Shown here piece by piece: positions 9,967 to 21,436 of a DNA stretch of 64,000 nucleotides; position 1 is the stretch's first letter; each line of letters begins with the position of its first letter. The notes under the pieces were generated by a model that was given only the letters and a program-made list of their open reading frames with translations, did not search any database and was not told where the DNA came from. The position numbers and the translations under genes were made by a program. The DNA is from Pseudogymnoascus destructans (Eukaryota; Ascomycota; Leotiomycetes; Thelebolales; Thelebolaceae): assembly GCF_001641265.1 (NCBI RefSeq), contig NW_020167533.1, positions 1-64,000 of the forward strand, given 5' to 3'.

Positions 9967-10513
9967 TGCCTGACCCTGGTGTGGTTGGTTCCCCTGAGCC
10001 GATCCCCAGTGCTGTTAGCACACACCATCATTGGTTTGTCCGGAACTCCGCGCTTAGGAACATTTCTTTACTGTACTCCGTAACTCGCATATACTGCATA
10101 TTGTGCTGCATAAGTTACGGTATTCCTACTAATCGGTATTCCTACTAATCACGGCCTCACCTAACCTTAATAAAGCCGAAAAACTTCATGCCAGATACCT
10201 TGTTATTTATGAGCGAGGACACTAACCGAGCCACAGCCCAATCCATGGGTTGCCATCACAGACCTCTCGATGCGAAATCGTATCGATATCGTCAGCTTAT
10301 GAGGGAGTTTAAGGTGGAGGCAACACGAGATGCAGCGTCAAATTTATAGTAATGCTGATTATATGGTTACGACTATCCGCAGTCATGCTATGCTGATTAC
10401 TATATGGTTGCGTCCATCTACATGTATATGGCTTAACAATATACAACATGATGATAACCCCCCCCAACAGTTCATTTACTGTTTCCAAACTGACATCATG
10501 CAGGCACTCCTCT
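9967..10513. other. Intergenic, 3' flank of the chitosanase gene
   Basis: I see no gene, RNA or element here. The part just after the chitosanase stop codon probably holds its 3' untranslated region. Confidence 0.5.
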
Positions 10514-11367
10514 CTAAGCCTTGAGACCCGCAACAAGCTTGTCTCCAACAGCCTTGATGCTGTCTTCGAACTCCTTCGCGTTGCGGGCGTTCCACTTGGT
10601 CGAGGAGCTCGGCACGGCAGCCTTGCCAGGGAAACCGATGTAAAGAACGTCCTTCTGGTCATGGCCACTGTTTCCATCGAGGTGCTCTTTCGGGAAGCAC
10701 ATATCAGCCAGGGAAATGGAGGCCTCTCCGACTGAGGTCTCGCCGTTGGTATCACCCCAGACACCATAGAACTACCATCCAGAGTTAGCTTCATTCTCAA
10801 AGCACTGTCGCCGAACGCGACTGGGTGGTTGCACTTACGACTTGGTTGTTGCACACAACAGCCATGACACTAAGAGGCTCCATGCCATACTTTCGGGGGT
10901 CGAACGCTGGCTTTCTCCCCTCGTTGCCAAAGACGACGTATGGGTGGAGATTAGAGTCCAGGTCGTCGATGCCAACCTTCAATGCCTGAACCTCGCTTTG
11001 GAACGCCGTCGTGCCTTGTCCGGTAGGGTCATTGGCGCACTTGCCACCGGTCCTGTTGGCTCCGTCGCAGTCGATATCCATGTTGGCGTACTGGCCGCCA
11101 TTGCCACTGCTGTGGATGAAAACGGCCCCCTTAATGTCGCCGCAGTACCCGAATGTTTTGGGACCGCTGCCATCTGTGAAGCCGCTGGCGAGCTTATTGC
11201 TACATGCTCCGCTCTGTGCAGCGTGTGAGAAGTGGACAATGGGTATCCTGACTTGATCTTGCTCGACATACCTTGTGCTTGTTGTAGATCTGAGAAAGGT
11301 TGTTTGGGAGGTTGTAGGCAGAGGCAACTGATGCCGCCACGGTAATAGCTGCGAGAGAGTACTTCAT
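10514..11367 (-). CDS. GH75 fungal chitosanase, secreted
   Basis: Exons (minus): 11367-11272, 11213-10839, 10771-10514, with introns of 58 and 67 nt. They give 242 residues, normal for fungal chitosanases. The protein has a signal peptide (MKYSLAAITVAASVASA), then the GH75 domain with YNLPNNLSQIYNKHK, GDIKGAVFIHSSG, MDIDCDGAN and HPYVVFGNEG. The acidic residues in MDIDCDGAN and the following region include the family's catalytic Asp/Glu candidates. The enzyme hydrolyses beta-1,4 links in chitosan outside the cell. Its neighbour is a GH55 glucanase. Confidence 0.93.
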
Positions 11368-11468
11368 TTTGAGAATGGGGTATAAGGATAAGGATACTGG
11401 GAAGCAATTGAAGACTGATGAGCACAAAGCAGATGGTTATCTTGACAAAACACCCAGGGTTATGGTAG

Positions 11469-11475
11469 CTTTATA
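11469..11475 (-). promoter_or_regulatory. TATA box of the chitosanase gene
   Basis: TATAAAG is read on the minus strand about 100 bp upstream of the chitosanase ATG. Confidence 0.5.
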
Positions 11476-12454
11476 GTCTCTTCCACGGCTGATTGAGACA
11501 TGGAATACCATATATTGGTAGTGATCGGCCGGTCCTCTATTCTGTGGCCATGCATAGCTATGGCACTTACTCAGTGCTATAGCGCCCAGCTTTCGCCGAC
11601 ATGAACCCGCCGGCAATCCCTTAACATACCAAGCAATGATCGCTCCACCTACCTACAGCAGACAACCTCTGGCAGTTATTTACCGCACGGCACCGGCTGC
11701 ATGGTGCGCTGAATCGCCGAGAACTGCGAGAGACACCTTCCTAATGAGAGGAGGAATCTACAATGAGGCTGCACTCAGACGGTCAACAATGAATAAACAC
11801 CGACTAAAACCCCGCGAAATAAATTGTGGGATGGGGCAAACGTGCTAAATTGCAGCATGGGACAACCAGCGTCGGCTTTCTATTAGAGTTCTGCGAGTAG
11901 TGCGAGTAGTGAGACTAATCTATTGATTTACCGGTATGTTCTTATTTCTTGAATTACTTTAGAGTATTATGTACTCCTCCGTATGGTGAACGGCAGATTA
12001 TGCATGGTAAAACTAACTTTGCCCTGGATGTTGCGGGAGGGAAAGGGGTTTGGGATTTGTGATTTGTGGGGTTGGAGGCGGTGTGGCTTCTGGTTGGTCA
12101 GCCACGGAGAATTTAAAGGAATAACGCCACGCCGGCTTCAGTAAGGGTTGCAGATCTACCGTGCATCCCAGTCCACTTCGGTTCTTACTCCCCATCTCTG
12201 CATAATTCGTTCATTACGCACTCAACCCTTGTTCTTAAACAACACAAGCCTTCGTTTTGAGTTTCAGCCCTTCAGCCCTTCATCCCTCGTCCTTCATCCC
12301 TTATCCTTCATCCCTTATCCTTCATCCCTCATCCATCACCCCTCAAACCCCCTCCTCCTCGACCCCGCTTTCTCGCGTCCCCTCACTTCAGAGCCTTGGC
12401 CAACGACGACTCCAAACTTCGACACACAGCAGCACCGCACCTCCAAACGCAGCC
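11476..12454. other. Intergenic, divergent promoters of chitosanase and AMMECR1 gene
   Basis: No gene is seen. The last 200 bp are strongly pyrimidine-rich, with imperfect repeats of CCTTATCCTTCAT at 12283-12345. This is a common layout of fungal TATA-less promoters and 5' leaders. Confidence 0.5.
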
Positions 12455-13346
12455 ATGGCTACCGTCGCCCACTGCCTGTACTGCTTCGACGCCCTCGCGG
12501 CCAACCTCGAGGACCGCTCCCCCTTGGCCCTCTCCGCCATCGAAGAATCCTGGCCCGACTACCCCAAAGGCAGCGACGACGGGGACTCCGACGCCGAAGC
12601 CAACGACACCGAAGCCGACTCCACCTTCTCCGACACCCTCCAGCTCCCAACCCCCAGCAGCCTCTCAGCCACAACCCCCTCAGGCTCAAGCTCCTCAACC
12701 TCCCTCCTCTCCCCCACACCCCTCACCCCATCCAGCGCCGGCACCTCCGCCCCCCCTCTCGCCCATCCACCTCCGCACCCTCCCCCTACCACCCCATCGG
12801 ACAATCCCTCTACCCCCGCTCCGCGCAATCCAGCGCCCTAACCTCAACACCCCTCTTCGTAACCTGGAACATCCTCACGCCGCCCCTCCAATTGCGGCAA
12901 CTCCGCGGCTGCATCGGGACCTTCGAAGCGCAACCCCTCGACACGGGACTGGCGACATACGCGCTCGCCGCCGCGCACAGCGATAACCGCTTCAACCCCA
13001 TCGTGACGCATGAGCTGCCCGCGCTCGAGGTGGCGGTCACGCTGTTGACGAACTTTGAGACGTGTGCCGGGCCGCTGGATTGGGAGTTGGGTGTGCATGG
13101 GATTAAGATCAGCTTTTATCAGAAGAGTAAGAGGTATAGTGCTACGTATTTGCCGGATGTGGCGGTGGAGCAGGGCTGGAATAAGGAGGAGACGTTGGAG
13201 AGTTTGGTGAGGAAGGCGGGGTGGAGGAAGGGGGGGGTTGGAGGGATGTGGGGGAGTTGAAGGTCGTGAGGTATCAGGGGAGGAAGGAGAGTGTGGAGTA
13301 TGAGGAGTATAAGCGCTGGAGTGACTGGACTGTGGCCCAGAAGTGA
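12455..13346 (+). CDS. AMMECR1-domain protein with two apparent homopolymer frameshifts
   Basis: The ATG at 12455 lies in a good context (gcagccATGG) and begins MATVAHCLYCFDALAANLED. A Ser/Thr/Pro-rich stretch follows, then the AMMECR1 domain with the hallmark LRGCIGTF and later LGVHGIKISFYQ. The N-terminal part is in frame 2 and the domain in frame 1. The switch must fall near the 7-C run at 12750-12756, and no GT dinucleotide is available nearby for an intron. A second switch is needed at the 8-G run at 13230-13237 to reach the conserved C-terminus (VVRYQGRKESVEYEEYKRW) and TGA 13344-13346. Either the assembly has homopolymer errors or this copy is broken. The family's biochemical role is poorly known. 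Confidence 0.8.
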
Positions 13347-14526
13347 GGAGAGGTGAGGAGAAGTGAGGAGGATATGGCTACGGATACGAGGTGCTTGGCC
13401 ATATGATGAGGGATGATACTACGATTGGGAGGCACAGGGGGGATAGAACAGGATAGAACAGGTCGGCGCATTCATGGGTTGATAGGCGTTATTAAGATAT
13501 CTCTGCCTTATGAAACGGGGTTTTCATTCCATCGGCACCGTACCCGTTAGCCCACAACAGCGATTTTGGCATCTATGTGGATATCCCACCACATGAGGGG
13601 CTGAGAGTTTAGTCTAATATTCCAACTCAAACCAATTTCACCAAGCCAACATGTAAGCGAAGGACATGCACATCACCACCGAGCCCTCCGGCGCTATTCC
13701 GGCTCTATCAAGATTTGCCCACCGTCAGCCCACATCTTAACAGAAACAGTAACTTAGTGATCGATCTCTCCCTCGGCCCCATTTCCCCATTTCCCCATTA
13801 AATCCTACCCAACTCCACACCAAACTTTGGTGGTTATGACCTCGTAGATCGTCCGAGACATCACCTCCGCAGTGCCGGTAAAGACGGTGAACCGCTTTCC
13901 CGACCGTCAGGGGGTAGTGTAGGACTTTTGAGATATTAATTGATCCTTGGAAATATGTCTGTGGTTCTATGCCGGTAGATACCTATCGAGGTAGATAGAC
14001 GGCAAATAATCACCTACGGCTGGGTTACTTGGGCACGGTGGAGGGCGAGAGAGATGCTGGTTATGAGTTTGGTTCGGAGCAGTACAGACAGTAACTCTAC
14101 GACGGCGGTTGATGTTAGTAAACAGTTCAACTCTTCTTCTTCTTTATTATTTATACCCGGAATGTGCGAACATGAGCGACAAACACCAGACTAAGATTTG
14201 CAGGCATAAATGAGCCGATTACTTTTGTATTCTTGGATATACCGCCATAGCATCCCCATCCATAGCACTCATCCATAGCATCCCCATCCATAGCATCCCC
14301 ATTCCCTCTCATCTACCGAGAGTTGGACATCACCATAACACTAGCAAAACGCACTATCAGGGACTCATCCCAACCCCCCCCCCGTTCCCGTCTTTACAAC
14401 TCCCCCAAACGTACTCCCAGAGCGCGCCCATTTTCGTTACTCCATCTCCCTACCCCGGCCAATAAAACACGCCGCTTCCCAAACCCGCTCGCAAAAAAAA
14501 AAAAACAGCAAAGCCATCAGCCGCGC
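13347..14526. other. Intergenic with a short minisatellite
   Basis: No gene is recognised. At about 14250-14307 there are imperfect tandem copies of CCATAGCATCCCCAT. The rest shows nothing I can support. Confidence 0.5.
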
Positions 14527-15939
14527 TCATGACGCCGAAACCGCTGCATTATCGCCATCCGCCAGCCTCTCCCGCTGCGCCATGACGCGGCCGTTGCAGA
14601 TATCAATAAACATCTCAAACTTCTCAATCACCTTGTCCTTCTGCTCCAGCGCCGCCCTGAGCTGCTCAATCTCCCGACTCGTCTTCTCTTTCAGCTGCTC
14701 CAGCTCCTCCTTCATGCGCATCACCTCCGCCCTGCACTCTTCCCTGAACTTGTCCTCCGGGTTGGGCGCCGAGCGGCGCTTGTAGATCGTCTGCAGTGGC
14801 GCGTCCGGGTCCAGTTCTGTGTCTTGAGATCGCTTGTCTAGTTCCCGGGCTATGGCAGCACGCGCATTGTAGATGTCCCTTGGGAGATACCCCGCGTTTG
14901 GGTGCGCGGCTTGGATCTGCTTCAGCGTCTCCTGCGCACTAACACCTGCATCTCGCAGCGCCTTGACTGCCGCGACAGCCGTCCTGTCCAGCCGCCTAGC
15001 CGCGGGGTGGTCAATGGCACCCTTGCTAGGTCCATGGTTGTGCACGCAAAATAAACCATCCGGACGGTACTTCAGTAGCCACTCCATAGTTGTCTCTATA
15101 GCGTAGAGGCTGAACTGGCACCCAGTCTTGCGCGAAGTCGTAGCTCGTCTACGCACTGGCGAGTCCACGGGCAGCATGTTGTGTTTTGAGGTTCCACCTT
15201 TATCACACGTCAAGAGCACCTTCTTGAGTCCGATCCTGTTCTTTTTTTTCGAGCGTCCGATAACGCAGGCGTAGCCGCGGGCGAGGCCCCAGGCATTGAC
15301 GGACTGGAGGAGAGCTTCGAAGGTCGGGAAGGACGTTTCTGGCGGGGCTTCCATGCCCAGACTTGGGTCGGGCGTCAAGGCGAAATGCGTGGGGAATGTG
15401 CTTGATTGTGGGGAGGCTGAGGCCGAGGCGGACGAGGAGGAAGTGCTGGGGTCATGGCCGTTACTGGGTGGTTGTTGAGGCTGTTGCTGGGGCGCCGGAG
15501 GTTGCTGCTGCTGTGGGGTTTGTTGGCGAGCTTGCTGGTGAAGCTGCTGCTGATGTTGCTGGTGCTGTTTGCCGTTCAGCTGAGGGTGAGGGTGATGGGA
15601 GGTTTGTAGAGTAGGCAGGGCTGGTCGTGTGGCCGTGGGGGCACTAGCAGCGTGCTGCAGTTGATAGAGGTAGCTGTTGTGGTCTCGCTGCAGTTGCGCA
15701 TTTGGTGGCGCCGTGGCGAGCGTATTAGGATTCATTCCATTGCTTCCTGAACGGTTCACATTGTCTTCTGGTAGCGACACCTGTCGGGTGAAGTAGGGCG
15801 CTGAGGAGGGGACATGAGGTTGTTGCCCTGGGGTTGATGAGGCTTGAGGCGGCGGGTTGTAGATAGGGTGGATGGCGCTTGGTACGCTGGATTGGGCATA
15901 TGCACGGCGTGCATTCTCCTGTGGTAGAGCGAAGGACAT
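14527..15939 (-). CDS. FAR1-type DNA-binding-domain protein with coiled coil
   Basis: This is an uninterrupted 470-codon frame from ATG 15939. Residues 1-200 are low complexity, with a Gln-rich tract around 120-165 and a Ser-rich block. Residues about 205-305 carry a FAR1/WRKY-GCM1-like zinc finger: the pattern LLTCDKGG ... TGCQF ... FCVHNHGPS supplies two Cys and two His. A helical coiled coil follows near 390-450 (MKEELEQLKEKTSREIEQLR). FAR1 domains derive from MULE transposases and act as transcription factors in plants. Fungal proteins of this shape are uncharacterised, so a regulatory role is inference. No catalytic transposase domain is present. Confidence 0.8.
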   Translation of the reverse strand: MSFALPQENARRAYAQSSVPSAIHPIYNPPPQASSTPGQQPHVPSSAPYFTRQVSLPEDNVNRSGSNGMNPNTLATAPPNAQLQRDHNSYLYQLQHAASAPTATRPALPTLQTSHHPHPQLNGKQHQQHQQQLHQQARQQTPQQQQPPAPQQQPQQPPSNGHDPSTSSSSASASASPQSSTFPTHFALTPDPSLGMEAPPETSFPTFEALLQSVNAWGLARGYACVIGRSKKKNRIGLKKVLLTCDKGGTSKHNMLPVDSPVRRRATTSRKTGCQFSLYAIETTMEWLLKYRPDGLFCVHNHGPSKGAIDHPAARRLDRTAVAAVKALRDAGVSAQETLKQIQAAHPNAGYLPRDIYNARAAIARELDKRSQDTELDPDAPLQTIYKRRSAPNPEDKFREECRAEVMRMKEELEQLKEKTSREIEQLRAALEQKDKVIEKFEMFIDICNGRVMAQRERLADGDNAAVSAS

Positions 15940-16397
15940 CGAGACGAGATATCGTCAATGCCTTGACCTCGGGAGGTGGTCTGGTGAAGAGTATATAATC
16001 GTGCTTTGGATCGATCGCCAATAATGTGGGGTGGTGTCAGAACTCGGACCAGCTTTTGGCGGGAGCACGTGATGCGACATATTTGGCGCTGGGTGAACTT
16101 TTGAGCACTAATTTCGACAGTTCTTAACTACACTTATATTATCACGATTGTACATAAGGTTGGGATCCCGCGCCTTTGTATTATTCTCGTATTCATAAAA
16201 ACTGTGTCTAGGTATCTCTACGCACAAAACGCAGCGGCGGGACGTATTTCTACGTTACAAACCCTCCTATAATCGGTGATTTGTACAGCACTGTGAGGGT
16301 GTATCTCTGTGTCTCTGTCCCATGCACCAATCCTCGCGCCCATTTAGAGTCAAGATTAAGGGGATCTATTCTCCATTGCCTATTCTGGACTCGAAAT
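15940..16397. other. Intergenic
   Basis: Upstream region of the FAR1-like gene and 3' flank of the PP2A gene, both on the minus strand. No further feature is seen. Confidence 0.5.
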
Positions 16398-17722
16398 CTA
16401 CAGGAAGTAGTCTGGGGTGCCTGTAATAATGTTAGTAGTTGTATCAAATGACATGTTTCCATTCGAAACATACGTCGTGAAACCATTGGCTCGCCTGCTC
16501 TTGGGCATGGATCAAACTGCAAGCTGTAGGTTTGTTAGTATGCAATATTTCAATGTGTCGTTGGCCGACTTACAAGGTATACTTGAGATGTTCATCTATC
16601 TCCATGATTGCCGCCTGGTTACCGCACCTGTAACAGTAATTTGGTGCTGTGTCGCAAGTCAGTAAAGAACAACATAATGACAAAGTCTCGCTGCATACCA
16701 GAGAATATGGTGACAACGTTCCGATCTTGAGACCAATTGTAACCCTCCATGACAAGTTGATGAGCTCTGGCAACCAATGTCAAGCCGTTATTGTGATTGA
16801 AAGCCTCCGAGATATCCTGTCCGAACGTGTACCCCGCACCTCTGGGGGATATCCCCCATCCGCATCTATCATCTGGATCGGACCAGAGAAGGTCGCACAT
16901 TGGCCCTTCATGGGGAACCTCTTGTATGCGGTCAAGTGCTCTGATGTTGTCTAGGGTGTCAATGCTGGGAGACAAGCCACCGTGAAGGCAGAATATTTGA
17001 TTATCGATAAGGGCTGTGAGTGGTAGGTAGTCGAAGAGGTCTGTGAAGTGCTTCCAGACGTTCGCGTTGCCGTATTTGCGGAGGCATTCGTCGTAGAATC
17101 CGTAGACCTGAGTGATTTGGCGGGATTCGTGGTTTCCTCTGAGGATGGTAATGCGTTGAGGGTAGCGGATTTTTAGGGCAACAAGGAGGGTGACGGTTTC
17201 GACTGAATAGTATCCACGATCAACGTAGTCCCCTACAAATCGGTTAGCCCACGAGAATCCCAAGGGTATCGATTTTACATGCCCATGAATAAGTAGTTTG
17301 TGTCGGGGTTCGGTCCTCCGATCCTGAACAGCTCCATCAGATCATGGAACTGGCCATGGATATCTCCGCAAACTGTAACTGGGCATTTCTAAACAGTCCA
17401 TTAGAGTTTGCATATGCCTGACCGCACCGATGTCAACTTACGACTGGCTGAACGTTCGACTCTTCTTGTAGAACCTCTCTCGCCTGTTTTAACAATGTTA
17501 GGTCCGTTTTTTGAGGTAAACTTGTTGTTCACGAGCATTGGGAGGTAGGTAGCCCGATCTTACCTTCTCGCAGAGCCGTTGGACATCCACCTCCGCAAGC
17601 TGCTTGCACGACATCAGGCTCTCAATCCAGCCGTCAAGAGTAGATATAGAAGTAGGCTCAGACACTGGCGACAATCGCGTGGGCTCTACCACTCTACCAA
17701 CATCCTCCATGGTGGCGTCCAT
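16398..17722 (-). CDS. Protein phosphatase 2A catalytic subunit
   Basis: Seven exons (minus): 17722-17564, 17483-17442, 17388-17283, 17232-16699, 16646-16574, 16523-16474, 16420-16398. They sum to 987 nt, 328 residues. Metallophosphatase motifs are all present: GDIHGQ, GDYVDRG, GNHES, and the histidines of the LHGG and ARAHQ segments. The C-terminus TPDYFL is the PP2A tail whose last leucine is carboxymethylated. It would work as the catalytic core of PP2A holoenzymes in the cytosol and nucleus. The third intron (17233-17282) begins GC instead of GT, which is the only way to join the GDYVDRG motif in frame. Confidence 0.96.
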
Positions 17723-18161
17723 TGTGCCCCGTTGTCGTTGACGATTGTGACGTTGCGACCAAGGCTGGTGTTGTTTGGAAGCGGGATGTCCAGCTCAGAT
17801 CGAATGACTCCACGCGCGTAGGTATTTGTCGCAAAAGGTTTCTGGGTGCTGTAATAGGCTAAATACAATGCAGCTGGGCCACAGTCGTTATGGCGCTATT
17901 CGTGAAGGGTATTGAATTTGGATTGCAGAGCGTTTACCCCGATTCTGTATATGGGGTACTTAAAGTTGTAGTGGTATGGGTGGCTTGCCATATCTCGCTT
18001 AGATCAACCCGCGTCTAAATGTACGTACACCATGAAGCTATTTACTTACAGCCGTAGCTTACATAAATGGACGCAGCTAACTGCCTTTCAACAATATAAA
18101 TAGGAACGGTGCGGTAAGATATTTATTTGTACAGTGGATATAAACGTGCCTTTTATACGTT
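17723..18161. other. Intergenic
   Basis: Promoter of the PP2A gene and 3' flank of EXO84. I see no other feature. Confidence 0.5.
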
Positions 18162-20362
18162 CTATGCAAGACCAAGCCCAGCAGGCGTATTCCCCCCACT
18201 AGTTGCCTCAGTTTCACGACCTATCAAGTTCTTGAAATCCAACCCAACTTCAGAGAGCATCTTCGCGTGCTCCTGGGACTGTTCCATACATTCTTTCCAG
18301 ACGTGGCCTTCGCGGTCGGCACTGCTTAGTTGCCTGTTTAAAATCACATTGAAAGCATCCACTTGTTCCTTCGCCCACTTGACACATGCGCTCATCGTCA
18401 ATGGCGGAAAGCATTCCTGGAATGTCAAGACAGTGTTTTTAATGATCGCAAAGTAAACAAATGAGATCTCCCAAATGTACTGGTGTAGATTGCCCTCAAA
18501 GGTGCATTGTCTGCCATGAACAGTTAGTGCGAGTAGACAGGTACGGAATACACAACATACCTCGAGCGTTTATGAATGGTTAGGCTGCGTGCTTTCAGAT
18601 AGGTCTCCCGAGCGCCATCCTCGAAGCCAAGCCGTGTAAGCCAGCCGACATTGCGCTTCGTCTTTTTCAACTCGTTGTGGCTATCAACAAGTTCACGAGT
18701 GATCAGGCCCGCAAGCTTAACAGCCCGCTCATTGACCTTGAAATTGATGAAGTCCTGAGCCACGGCATTATTCTTCAAGCCCTTCGCTAGAACCTTCAGT
18801 TTTTCGAGGAGATTGACTGCCTCGTCGAACTGCTGAAGCGCAATGTCAATATCAAGCTTGTCAACTTGGCCTTCAACCCAGCGTAGATTCTGCTGTTTGC
18901 CATCGACCTCAATAAACACATTTGGGCGCTCTTTCATATCAGATAGTGTCTCTAATAGGTCTGCCTTCTCCAGTAAACCTGGATCTCGTGAGGCGAAGTA
19001 GTTAATGGTTTCTTTGGTTTTGTTGTTACTTTCAATCTCCGATCGCAATCCCCTTCGCAACTCCTCCACGGCCTTCCTGAAGTTAAGGAGTAGTTGCGTC
19101 TTCTCGCTGCTGTCTGCGTTCTCTGTACGATAAGTGAAAGATTCTTGTGCAATGCCTCGGATCATAATGGCATCTGCGACCTTATTTCTAGAACCAGTAG
19201 CGTCGTTGGTTCCTGCAAGATCAACCATTTCGATGTCGAGCAATGGCCAACATCTATCTGCCACAAGTTTTGAGGGGGCCTGTCGGGGATCAGACCCGTT
19301 ATTGCCCTCAATTCGACGTTTCTTGCGTGAAGCAACGAGAAGATGGTCGTTTAAGAGAATAATTTGCATAGATCTTCTCGGCTTCCACGTTGCGTTGTCA
19401 AGCTCCACCCAAAGACCGGCATTTTGGACGACATGGCGACCAAGTGCCGCAGGGAGAAACTTCTGTGAACCACTAACGGCCTTCCACAAAGCCTGTAGCT
19501 GAGAATTCCACAGAGCCGTGCGATCTGCAACAGAGCTCCGCTTATCCCGCTTGCTGAGAACCGTATTCATGGACCCATTGAAGCCAGATGTGTCGGCGGG
19601 AGCTGACGATGACGCAGACCTCAAAGCTGTTGTGTTGCTCTTAAGCTCAGACATAAGATTCCGTAGAGCTCTCATTTCACCCTTTAGCTTTTCGGCTTCC
19701 TTACTAATCTTAATAAACTGTGTTCGATTTTGATAGACGTTCTGTTGTAGATCCGTTGAAGTTCGATTTCTCATCTTCTTCAGAGCTTGTTGATAGTCGT
19801 CTATGTCCTGTTCGGAAGCGTCACCGAGGATACTAGCAACATCTAAATGTTGTTAGCATTATTTACATAAAGGGAAGGAGTATTGGATTTAAATTAGTCC
19901 AAATACTCACATTGCTGCGATTGCAGGGAAGGGTCACGAAGAGCATTCAAGTCAACGGTGATACCAGCACCCCTTGACGGCGGCTTGCCTCCATCTCCAT
20001 CACTAGGTCTAACAACTCTCCTCGCTGGTGATGTCGATGGCACCGGAGGTGCAGTGGCATCGAACCCCGCAGGTAGGTTGTTGAATCGTTCCGAATACCG
20101 ACGTTTAACAAGGTCGAATGTCTGTAGTAAGTTAGTTAGATGAAGCAGAATTGAGACCGGAAGCTTCAATTGGCAACTGCCTTACCTTTCCACCGGCCTG
20201 TTGGCGCTGCTTGGGAGCCTCGATACTTGACTTTCCTCCAGCGCTGCGTGGCACGTCGGGGGTTTGCTGAATTGGACCTGATATTTGTTTGGGCGCACTT
20301 ATAACTGGGCGTGCTTTCCGCTTTGTTCGCAGGGATATTCCCCTTCCACGATCGTCAGACAT
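18162..20362 (-). CDS. EXO84: Exocyst complex component EXO84
   Basis: Exons (minus): 20362-20186, 20121-19911, 19842-18561, 18510-18162, with introns of 64, 68 and 50 nt. They total 2019 nt, 672 residues. The N-terminus is basic and disordered (MSDDRGRGISLRTKRKARP), followed by the conserved FDLVKRRYSERFNNLPAGFD, a coiled coil (ISKEAEKLKGEMRALRNLM), and a PH-like domain around residues 215-330 (WVELDNATWKPRRSMQIILL, DHLLVASRKKR). The C-terminal helical Exo84 domain completes the protein. Exo84 is one of eight exocyst subunits tethering secretory vesicles at the plasma membrane of hyphal tips. It shares a 310-bp promoter region with TOM20. Confidence 0.93.
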
Positions 20363-20672
20363 GGCTGGTCGTGTTGTGGTGAAAGTCTAAAGAGTTACAA
20401 TTCGAATCCCTGAGCTCACGCCGGATTGTACGGTGGCAGCTCCAAGAACGACGTCGTTGGCTGGTACGCTGGAACGATACGGGTGGGCCGCATTACCAGT
20501 TCCCCATTAATGTTGCCTAACTTTCGAGGCTGAAATACCCGCGTCGAAATTATTGTCAAAGGGAACCTTTTTTTGGCCATTAACAAGGTCCCCTACAACA
20601 TCAACGATAACCTTTGTTTATCCGTAAACCCGCCCCTACAGAGACTACAGTTTGTTTACACAGTTGTTCAAA
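20363..20672. promoter_or_regulatory. Shared divergent promoter of EXO84 and TOM20
   Basis: The two start codons point away from each other across 310 bp. I see no clear TATA box for either gene. Confidence 0.5.
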
Positions 20673-21436
20673 ATGGTCCAAACTTCAACGATTGTCACTG
20701 CCACTGTTGGCACAATTGCGACGGGCCTCGTCGGTATGTTAACCATGTGAACCATCCCTCAACCTCGGGATCTCCTAACGTTTATGCCCGATAGCTTATG
20801 CCATTTATTTCGACCACCGCCGCAGAACGGACCCGGGTTTCAGAAAGCAATTGAAAAGAGAGTCTAAGAGACAAGCACGCGCAGCAAAGGAAGAGGCAGA
20901 GGCACACACCAACAGACAACGAGAGGCTCTGAAGGCCGTGGTAGAGGAGGCGAAGGAAGAGGGCTTCCCAGTCGATGTTGAGGAGAAAGAGGCATATTTC
21001 ATGAATGAGGTCGCGCGTGGAGAGCAATTGGCACAAGATGGTATGATCTCTACCTGTGTTTAGATCGGGAAGGACCCCGACACCACGAAGCCGGAGCTTC
21101 ATTATCGTCAAATATACAAAGTTCCTTACTAACAAGTTTTAAATTATAGGATCCGATAACTTGGAAGCAGCTGTGTGCTTCTACAAGGCGCTCAAGGTCT
21201 ACCCGCAGCCATCTGACCTGATCACCATATATGACAAGACCGTTCCCAAGGTCCGTACTTCCATCCTTCCATCCGGACCTGTCACAAATCTTCCATCCTG
21301 ATACCTATAATAGCCTGTACTGGACCTTCTTGCAGAAATGATCGCAGTTGACCCCAGCCTTCACGTTGGCCCCTTTCCTTCCGGCGGAGGAAGCGAAGGT
21401 TCCGACAACGGCATTCCAGGAGTTGGATTGGATTAA
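20673..21436 (+). CDS. TOM20: Mitochondrial import receptor TOM20
   Basis: Exons: 20673-20733, 20795-21040, 21150-21250, 21314-21436. They total 531 nt, 176 residues, as expected for fungal Tom20. The first 24 residues form a hydrophobic membrane anchor (MVQTSTIVTATVGTIATGLV). A basic stretch (FDHRRRTDPGFRKQLKRE) and a charged helical region follow, then the TPR-like presequence-binding fold (EAAVCFYKALKVYPQPSDL) and a Gly/Ser-rich tail. It sits in the outer mitochondrial membrane and recognises presequences before passing them to the TOM40 channel. The second intron (109 nt) carries a TTACTAAC branch site. Confidence 0.93.

Noticed and set aside
12148..12454. Upstream in-frame start for the AMMECR1 gene
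   Set aside because: The upstream frame is Ser/Pro/Leu low complexity from a CT-rich leader and is out of frame with the MATVAHCLYCFD start, which has a good context.
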